Shown one piece after another: positions 31,489 to 38,775 of a DNA stretch of 38,775 nt (position 1 is the first letter of the stretch; each line of letters opens with the position of its first letter). The translations under genes were made by a program, and so were the position numbers. Below the pieces are notes generated by a model. That model ran no database searches and was not told where the DNA came from. It saw only the letters and a list, made by a program, of their open reading frames with translations. This stretch comes from Hymenopellis radicata (taxonomy: Eukaryota > Basidiomycota > Agaricomycetes > Agaricales > Physalacriaceae). The stretch lies in contig JADNRX010000488.1 in the NCBI GenBank assembly GCA_015501595.1, positions 1 to 38,775 of the forward strand. Reading direction: 5' to 3'.

Positions 31489-33120
31489 ATGATGAATCCT
31501 GCCAAACATTACTCAGGTGTTAATGACTTGCATCCCTCTACGTGAGTTCTGTTTTATCTGCTGCAATGCCCACTCATCACCTTCAGGCCTGCACTGTTGT
31601 ACACAGCCGCTGCCGAGCAATCTGCCCAGTATGTCGCGCTCTGTTTACGCGAGCCACGACTCATTCTTGTTTTCCCAGCCCTGTTTATAGTCTTCCAACC
31701 CACATCAACGATGATATCGCGTCGCCGTACTATGGCAAGTTCAATTCGGAATACATTATCGGTACTCGCCTGAATGGTCCACGCAGTTCATAGCCCACGT
31801 CTGCGTCAAGATGTCGCACCGCGATACGAAATGGGTTCGGCTGCTAGTCTCCAAGTGACGTTCTCTCCGTACAACGACATCCACGGGTTGGTTCGTGCTA
31901 ACGACGAATCCGAGGTTCCCCGCTTTCAGTATGGTGAGCATAGAGTGTAGTAGCCCAAGCGTGTCACACGCTCACCTGGATCATATCCTAGACGATAATC
32001 GTGGAAGCACTCAGTGGCTTCAATCAGTCGGTCACTACAGCGCTGCATACCCGCCTACGGTCTTTCCTCCCCCGAGTAGAGCATGCCACGAGTTTCGGCC
32101 AGCGCAGGTAACTCGCAGGTAACCTGCAACTCGCGACTCGCGACCCAGGTTCGCGCAAGTCGCAGGTTTGAGGTTGGAGCATTCTGCAAGTACTTGCGCA
32201 GGTTCCGGTAGTCAGTTGAGCTATAATATTATGCATATAAACTGTATTATACATATGAATATGGTTCAACAGAGCTGCAATAGGCTATAGAGATGATGTT
32301 TGCACTTGTTTGACCTCAGTTGGAGGGGATATGAGTGGGTTATAGCTCCAAACTCGTCAAAAACTCGCAAACTTGCGGGTTTTAGACCCGCGACTCGCGA
32401 GTTTGAGACAAGTCGCAAGTCCGGACTTCAGATATGCAAACTCGCGCAAACTCGACTCGCCGGACCCGGGTTTAGACTCGTGGCATGCTCTACCCCCGAG
32501 TCCCTTCGCTGCTTCCCTCCATGGCCACAGGATGGTTCTTCCAGGCTCATCTACCGGACAGCAAGCATTACACCAGACACATTCTAGCATCTTTCAGTCA
32601 GTCGAAGCACCCTACTCTCCATTCCCCTTTGTCCAAACCAATGGCGCGATGCTCATGCCAGTGGACTTACCGCCGCACGGCACCTCGTTATCCCCAGCCA
32701 TGACTGGGTCGCCCTCTTCGTCCAGCCATAACGTGTTGTTACCGTCATCCGACTTCGGATACATTCCCTATGAAGTTCCGCCAGCCGACGCGTTGTATCC
32801 GCTACGCCACTCTATCCATGATCCCGACGATATGGTTGTCAACATGCCACCTGGCGGAGGTAATCCCTTCCCGGGTCATGCCCGAGTCCAGCCGCGCCGA
32901 GCACCGTCCCCCGCGGGATACATCTGTTCAAGGTGCAAGCTGAAGGTCGATGTCAAGACTTCGGGAGTGCGCAAAAGTACGTGCATAGAAGGGCTTACCC
33001 TCATTGATTCTGATTGTCATAGCGCGCGGTTTTAAATGCGAGCAATGCCCTAAAAGATTTGCTCATCTTCCGTCGCTGGCGCGGCATAGGCGCAACAAGC
33101 ATATAAGCAAATCGACATAA
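31489..33120 (+). pseudogene. C2H2 zinc-finger gene copy B, split by hAT-like insertion
   Basis: Starts MMNPAKHYSGVNDLHPST; introns 31542-31586, 31934-31991 and 32977-33022. The middle reads LQVTFSPYNDIHGLVRANDE, DDNRGSTQWLQSVGHYSAAY, then after the insertion PFAASLHGHRMVLPGSSTGQ, MLMPVDLPPHGTSLSP and YICSRCKLKVDVKTSGVRK. The last exon encodes the finger C-E-Q-C, twelve residues, H-R-R-N-K-H, stop 33118-33120. The first finger has only its Cys pair. One or two frameshifts lie in 31620-31810. The element at 32077-32492 places a stop near 32120, so an unrearranged transcript would lack the finger. Probably a nuclear DNA-binding protein by family. Confidence 0.8.
32077..32492. mobile_element. 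hAT-like MITE, 416 bp
   Basis: Inverted ends TAGAGCATGCCACGAGT and TAGAGCATGCCACGAGTCT, exact 8-bp duplication CCCCCGAG at 32069-32076 and 32493-32500. Zinc-finger copy A has an uninterrupted site at 6973 (TTTCCTCCCCGAGTCCCTT). Inverted relative of 29856-30274. Confidence 0.92.
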
Positions 33121-35250
33121 TGGAGTGGCGATGATCTTGTAATTCTAGATGTTTTATGTTAGTCTTGTAGTGTACTGTGTTTGTGGTTTTACATACAATG
33201 CCTGGTTTTGTGTTGGTTCCTGCCTGTCTCGTTCGGATCCTATCTGACGCGTTCAACCCCAGAAATGAATACCTTACACAACAGACAGTGGCTCAGACTC
33301 ATCCGCAACGCCGCAACGGCCCTTCCTGTGCGCAACAACCGTCGTCTCCAAGTCGTCTCGCCGTGATTATACCACTCTTGCTCCGTGAGGAGACATGTTA
33401 CTAGTGGCCTGGTAGTGGAAATGCGTGTACGGAAGGGCGCCTTGAAAGACGAGAGCAGCACAAGGGACATATGAAGACACTGCAGCCAAGTAGCTTCGAC
33501 ATTGACGCAGCCCTTCGGGTGGTAGATAGTCCATAATTCGGGTCATTTACATGCACAGTCTGGGGAGCCTCGTAGATAAAAACAGTAGTCGCAGGCCAGG
33601 CTCTTCAGTAGCAGGAATATCACTGTGGGGATAGAAAAAGGTTTCTGTCAGTAATGGACAGAAGAGGGTCATGGAAGCAAGAGATTGAGGCATCTCGATC
33701 ATTTGGGTTTCGGCCGGAAGCGTCCATCTCTGCTTTTGCCACCATCATGCATGGTCTCAACCCCCTTGCCAACATCCACGAGTAGAAATAGGCGCGCTCA
33801 CAAACCTGGATTTGCCGAATGGTCTACGGCTTGTTCGTTAATTGCTTGCAAAGGGGGAGACACGGAACGGAGGCTATAATGGACCTGGTGCGGTGCCGTT
33901 TTCCCTTTCTTCAATGCCAGTGTTGACTCGTGAAGAGCACGACGTGGCGAAATCTTAGTTCGGAGCTCAGGATGCGAGATGATTGAGGAGCGGCCCCCGA
34001 CACCAGTGGAGGCAACACGGAACGAACTGCTTCCACACATATGTCGGAGGAATCCTCCGTAATACACTCGGACGAAAAGGAAACATATCTTCTATCATGG
34101 CGTCGCGCTTGTCTCTGTTTCGCTGGATCAAAGAATTCGCTCACGTTCTAACGAACACTTGCGACAGTTCGAGAGGGATTTGACACGCCAAATCACCGTG
34201 CAAGTAAGTTCAACCTCTTGTTGAATCCAGGCTTTGACATGTTTACTAGCCTCAGCATATTCTAATTACTATCAGAATTCCGTTGGCGACGTCGTCACTC
34301 TCCCACAGGATTTCCCGGCGAACTAATAATTTGCTGTTTGCGAGATGATGGAGCAGCGCCCTTTCCTCCAGTCAATTTAGCGTCCTCAGGGCGCCAAAAC
34401 GCAAGAGTCGAAGAAGGAGGGGGGATGGCAGGTGTATGCATCCATACGACAGTAACGGAACGGATGGCGGGATGGTGCGTTGTGTTTATTGTTTCTTCAA
34501 CATGTCTTGCTGTACCCTTTTTGGAGTATACTGCGAATTCACTATGTCCTCTTCCGCATTTTCTTCTGCTCTGACAATGGCGCTAACTCACCCGCGCAGG
34601 TACGCGCGTGCGACGATTGAACCACTGTAATGCCTCCGTCTTGGAAGTGCGCTGTGTTTGGACAGCAGTGTTTGCACTCGCCTGCAGTTGAATCAACGCG
34701 GTGACAACTCGGACCACTCTCCCATCGTGCCGCTCATTTGCTCTTCACACTTCGTCCTCCCAGTCGCTCCCACCCCAAGGCGACCCAAGGCAACCCTGGC
34801 GATGACATGCCTCACTACTCGACGGTTCGAGTCGGGTCTTGAAGTGAAGCCATTGCCGCTATGACCGTCACCAAAGTCAAGCACGGACCAGGTGTCTAAC
34901 CATAATGCCACTCATCACGCTTCCTCCTTCGAATCGGTCCTCTAGCGCGGCGCAGGGAATATCCAGCGTCGTCATCTCTTTTACGGGCACCTCATCCTAC
35001 CCTCGTCTCCATCCTTTATGGCTTGTTCGTCGTCAGCAGCGCAAAGGCACTTAACATCAGGCATCTACGTGCTTTTGTGGGAGCTGCTCCTACTGCCAGG
35101 CCCGCTCATTCGAGGACAACCTCTTTGTGCAGCCTCCCCACCCGTCGAGGACACGCCATTATTCAACTTGATTGGTAGGATCCGGGGATGGGGGGAGGGT
35201 ACCAATGGTGAAGATGCGGTCCTAGCCCGGTGCAGGAGGGGCACACTTCA
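33121..35250 (+). repeat. Duplicated 3' flank of zinc-finger locus, copy B
   Basis: Collinear with 8063-10740, with several indels. A small spliced frame is better kept here: NEHLRQFERDLTRQITVQ, an intron from 34204 to about 34275, then NSVGDVVTLPQDFPAN and a stop; an MSEESSVIHSDEKE start at 34042 lies in another frame. Near 35140 VEDTPLFNLIGRIRGWGEGT looks coding but is isolated. Similarity to copy A ends near 35250; no P450 follows here. Confidence 0.6.
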
Positions 35251-35533
35251 TCGCTCCCATTCATTTCTTCGCGACGAGGTGAGGAGCACTGGCTCTTACA
35301 ACATTGAACATGACGAGGGCGGCGAGGGAAGGAATGATGACGCGAGGAGGACCCCATCGTCGGCTTTGTTTTCTGATACGACACCGCCTAGCGGTAGGGA
35401 CCATCGCTTTGGAGAGGCAGGAGGAAGTGGGCGAGGGGTAACGAACGCTCACCTCCGAGCTACTACTCTCTGTCATCTGGTGTGGAGACGCTGCCTGCAG
35501 GAAAGTCTAGTATAGCCGTCCCCTTCATTAACG
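35251..35533. other. No gene seen
   Basis: Sequence after the end of the duplication; no supported frame. Confidence 0.4.
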
Positions 35534-35535
35534 TA

Positions 35536-35761
35536 CTGTACACTTTAATTCAATTCGTCGGTCACGGGTCACAGAGGATCGAAATCGACGAAAAGTCACA
35601 AGGTCACAGCGAAAATTGAGAAAAGTCCCGCGGGGCCCCGCCAGCCTCCGCTGCAGCTCCGCCGCGGCGGCAATTACCATATATGGTAAGTCGACGAAAC
35701 GAAAATTTCGTCAGAGCGGTCACAGGTCACATGGACCGACGAATTGATTGAAAGTCTACAG
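35536..35761. mobile_element. TA-flanked MITE, 226 bp
   Basis: Inverted ends CTGTACACTTTAATTCAATT and CTGTAGACTTTCAATCAATT continue as CGTCGGTC on both sides. TA flanks at 35534-35535 and 35762-35763. The GC-rich centre has CCGCGGCGG palindromes; no gene. Confidence 0.8.
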
Positions 35762-35855
35762 TAAGGCTACGATTCCCGACGTCACGTCGTCTCTGTACTT
35801 GTAATCCAGTCGTAGGACCACCATGTAATCTAAAAAGTTGAATGGATTTCCAGTA

Positions 35856-35951
35856 TGAGTCGACCCAGGTTCAAACTGAGGACCTTCTGTGCAACAACGT
35901 GATGATGGAGTCATATTAGACAGATGCGATAACCAACTACGCCATCGACCC
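35856..35951 (-). tRNA. tRNA-like copy, anticodon AAT, probable tRNA-Val derivative
   Basis: The same acceptor, D, anticodon-stem and T-stem sequences as the tRNA-Val at 15508-15602, but the loop reads CTAATA (anticodon AAT, isoleucine), the ~22-nt intron is unrelated, and the T loop is TTTGAAC in place of TTCGAAC. Loss of the invariant C56 should weaken box B and the D/T-loop contact, so it may be a pseudogene. A TTTTT terminator lies ~20 bp downstream. Confidence 0.7.
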
Positions 35952-36633
35952 TAGATCCCTTCTCGCGTCCGCGCCACCGGGGCGACTACTTACGTCTTTG
36001 TATTGGACGACTCTGTGTTTTGCTGCGCGTCAAAGCTCGACTTGCAGGAATATTTGCACTTGTCCCCGTGGAACAGGATCTTCTCTGACTCTGCCAACAT
36101 TTCCTGCATCGAGCTAGTACACTTCCCCGAGTCCTCGTCGTCCCGCGCGCGTTAAGCTCACCCATTCCGCCAAAGTATGCTTAAATGGAAGCCGGAATCT
36201 CTCTCCTCGCTACATGATTCTCGTTCAATGGCGCTTGACACGTGTCTTCAGGTGGTGAGGGTGGCAAACGCAAGGAAGTTGCTGGCCGCCTTTTTCTCTT
36301 TTATGACAACGTGGATGAGGATCCGGAGTCTGCCTGCATGGGAAGGAGATGGGAGAGCCGCACCACGACATGAAGCACCCTCGCCTTTCTGCTGCCAACC
36401 CATACTTGATGGACCTTTATTGTCAATTTTTGTTGTCGTTGACCTTGGAGCCTCCACTTTGATATACGACCGCAATATCTACTACAACCTTTTGTCTCCT
36501 CCTGTTTGCCCAATCCACCGCAATGTCTATCACTGTACATCCAGGTTGTCGCCATCTTGAACCGGGCTTTGACGACGATCTCTAGAAATCCAGATGAACA
36601 TTTCCCGACACCGCCTCCGGGTCGTGGAATACA
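35952..36633. other. No confident gene
   Basis: Open frames at 36177-36560 show no recognisable content. Nothing else supported. Confidence 0.45.
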
Positions 36634-37568
36634 TCAGGAAAAAGGTTACTGGCCTTGAGATCCTATAGGTCAACTCTGGGACCTCCGGTTGTCTTGAGCA
36701 AGCTAAGTTACGGAGGCTGTCAAGTTAACTTTGGAGAAGGTTCGGCGGGAACCTTTCTCTCAGGTTACCTCAACCGAGATGAAAGTTAGCTCTAGCAATC
36801 TGCAAGTTACCTCAACCTGCACTGAAGTCCACTCTATTCATTACCAAGGTGACTCATCTGAGTCAAAGCAATGAATATAAAAGCATTAACAGGTAGCAGA
36901 ATTCATTGTGCTACTACGGCGTACTCTACAAGTCACAGTATACTAGAAGCAAATCTATGAACTACGGTACAAGGTATCTCATGAGTAGGAACACCGGGTT
37001 ATCCTAACTTGCCCTTATATCAAGAGGTCGCCGCCACCATCATCGACGTTTGACATATACCATCGTGAGGCCATCACATCATTGGTGTTGGCAGCCCCGT
37101 AGTGTCCGGCTTGTTCGCCGATAGTGGCTAAAGTGTGATTGTTAATGCCGCCCACATTTTACTAGCCTGAAACATACCTCGACGGCAAAACCAAGTCTAG
37201 TCGCGGATACAGTGTCCCGCTCTTCATTCTCGTTTGTTCCTGTCCCTTGCCGCCCTCTCCTTGTCCTCGTGTGTGGTGGAACCACTCTCGTATGCATCCT
37301 CGTCCGTTGCATCATTGTCACTGGTTCGTATCGTCCATTGTGGTCAGCGTAGTCGTCGCGGTCAGAGTCGTCCTCGCGGTCAGAGTCGTCATCGCGGTCA
37401 GAGTCGTCGTCGTGGTCAGAGTCGTCGGTGTCGGCTTCCTCGTCTGTTATAGTCATCATTCTTGCGCGTTGTCGTGGTCGTCGAGTCATCCTCCTTCGAT
37501 GTCTTGGCACAGTCATCTAGGTGGCTCGGTGTCGGAGGTCTGAGCTGTTGTCGGAGAAGTGTCGGTGC
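36634..37568 (-). mobile_element. Family 2 tail, inverted copy
   Basis: Inverted partner of 19755-20728. The minus strand encodes DDSDRD/E repeats (four units, frame intact here) and the 3' region ending CCTTTTTCCTGATG. Its upstream end at 37568 corresponds exactly to the splice acceptor of the last exon in the left copy and is joined directly to the 1.1 kb 5' region. Confidence 0.85.
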
Positions 37569-38681
37569 ACCCTATGCAGTAAGGATAACATGTTATACCA
37601 CTGTTCCTACAGGGCAGAATAACGTGTCGTTTCCTGTAGTCTACCTGGCTCATCTGGCTGGTGCTAGGGGTAGCTGGGCAGCGCTATTGCTTCCCAATTG
37701 GGCTGGGGAGGGATAGCTATAATGGGTAGGGGGAGGGATAGGCCTATTTGGGATGGGGAGGGATGGTCCCAATTGGGATGGGATGGGGAGGGGTGATAGC
37801 AGATCAGGGATAGATCAGATATTGATGGGAGATGATCAGTGGACCCTGGGATGGGTGGGGATGCTCCTGGCTACGCAATTGTGGCGCATTTTTGATTAGA
37901 TCAGCATTGGGCTGGATGGGGTGGGCAATAATGAATGCTGCTATAGGGGATGGTTGTTGGGGTGATGAAAACCTTTTTTATAGTTTTTTGGGCTGGGAAT
38001 CCAATGGTGTAAACCATTTTGCGATAGCTTCAAAACTGGAGGAGATATTAGGGGTGCAAAAATGCGCCACACTTCTAGTAGGCCTTGTACATAGCCTATA
38101 GCCTTGAGACTTTAATACCTTTTAGAAGTACTATAGACCGATATCTGATATCATTTTCAGGTGATTTCATCAAAGGGTTCAAGAGATATATCAGGATGAC
38201 TGCTCCAGGGCCACCAGGGATATTGCACAGGATCCTGCTACTCTGGGGACCTACAACTTTGATATATCGTTTATAGTGCTAATAAACCTTTATTCATGAT
38301 GTGGAGAGTGTCCTCAACCCAGTAGTCCATATATAGATAGGTCCCCAGTGCTGTTTTAAGCATTTTCGCATTTCTGGTTATTTAATATAAGGATACCTCT
38401 CTAAATTGTACTGGGCTACCTTTAGACATTCATTTACAACCTTTTTGCAAAAGGAACCATGTCATTTGGTCAAGGGACCAGTGTTCTAGAGGTCAGTCTT
38501 CCTCCCCACCGGAGTTTTGATCAAAATTCCCACGCTCTAGAGGGAGGATCGTCGACTCAATTTAACGTGTCTCACACATGCTACTGCCTTCATTCCTTCT
38601 GTAGGACGTGTATATATGTTATATATATGATCTTCCAGTGTCAGACCAGTAATGTAATGAAGTAATCAAGTCAGGAACTCG
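37569..38681 (-). promoter_or_regulatory. 1.1 kb 5' region of mobile unit (copy 2)
   Basis: Inverted near-identical copy of 25263-26380. Read on the minus strand it ends GCATAGGGTG and passes straight into CACCGACACTTC of the family 2 tail, with no gene body between. The outer ~50 bp (38632-38681) is more diverged than the core. The final 94 bases of the window after it show nothing identifiable. Confidence 0.6.
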
Positions 38682-38775
38682 TCCTAAGCTCTGTAGACAG
38701 GTTAGGCTACCTTCAGATAGTAATATTTCATGTTCTACTTCAAAGGGCACCCTAAAAAGTGTTCAGTTATGAATA

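Noticed and set aside
32077..32492. hAT-like insertion acting as a spliced intron in zinc-finger copy B
   Set aside because: Donors (CAG/gtaact near 32106) and an acceptor (tttag near 32475) exist, but neither combination restores the downstream reading frame.
35856..35951. Functional tRNA-Ile(AAT)
   Set aside because: The body matches the tRNA-Val in this window and the invariant C56 is T, so a straightforward tRNA-Ile gene is not supported.

Overview
The window reads as a transposon-rich accessory region of a basidiomycete (Agaricomycete, plausibly Polyporales) nuclear chromosome. The reasons are 42-58 nt GT-AG introns, TACTAAC-like branch sites, tRNA genes with introns after position 37, fungal C2H2, cytochrome P450 and cullin-3 sequence, and very dense transposon relics. 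No prokaryotic signals were seen. The species cannot be named from sequence alone.

Layout. 1-2450: 3' part of an intron-containing gene of unknown function with several 1-nt frame breaks. 3001-4104: a hAT-like non-autonomous element. 4583-5452: a palindromic element with ~168 bp arms. 5456-8062: degenerate C2H2 zinc-finger gene copy A, with an internal tandem duplication and a 1.1 kb hAT-like insertion. 8063-10740: duplicated flank. 10815-11632: cytochrome P450 relic. 11733-14235: two host-like genes on the minus strand, a small membrane protein of 189 aa and a 362 aa protein. 14355-15152: a decayed cullin-3 fragment on the plus strand. 15508-15915: tRNA-Val(AAC) and tRNA-Thr(AGT). 16437-20728: repeats, a TA-flanked MITE and a degenerate gene with an acidic C-terminal repeat. 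21066-21424: LINE relic. 22059-23114: a second 1.1 kb hAT-like element. 23342-23875: 5' half of zinc-finger copy C, interrupted by a 4.6 kb composite (23876-28492) of two inverted copies of one mobile unit. That unit carries a six-exon gene of 299 aa. 28644-30740: a MITE and another broken gene with a hAT-like insertion. 31489-33120: zinc-finger copy B, also split by a hAT-like insertion. 33121-35250: second copy of the duplicated flank. 35536-35951: a MITE and a tRNA-like copy with anticodon AAT. 36634-38681: an internally deleted derivative of the same sort of mobile unit as the 4.6 kb composite.

How it fits together. Three paralogous zinc-finger loci (A, B, C) have each been hit by a different transposon, so empty-site and filled-site versions can be compared inside one window. 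Five hAT-like insertions have exact 8-bp target duplications and three MITEs have TA duplications. The most interesting candidate is the mobile unit at 25263-28492. It has a 1.1 kb 5' region ending directly before an ATG, a six-exon gene with consistent phases, a C-terminus built from a 17-bp minisatellite, and a 3' region ending in a motif shared with two other repeat families in the window. I do not recognise the encoded protein. Intron models were made by eye from splice signals and frame continuity and need transcript support.
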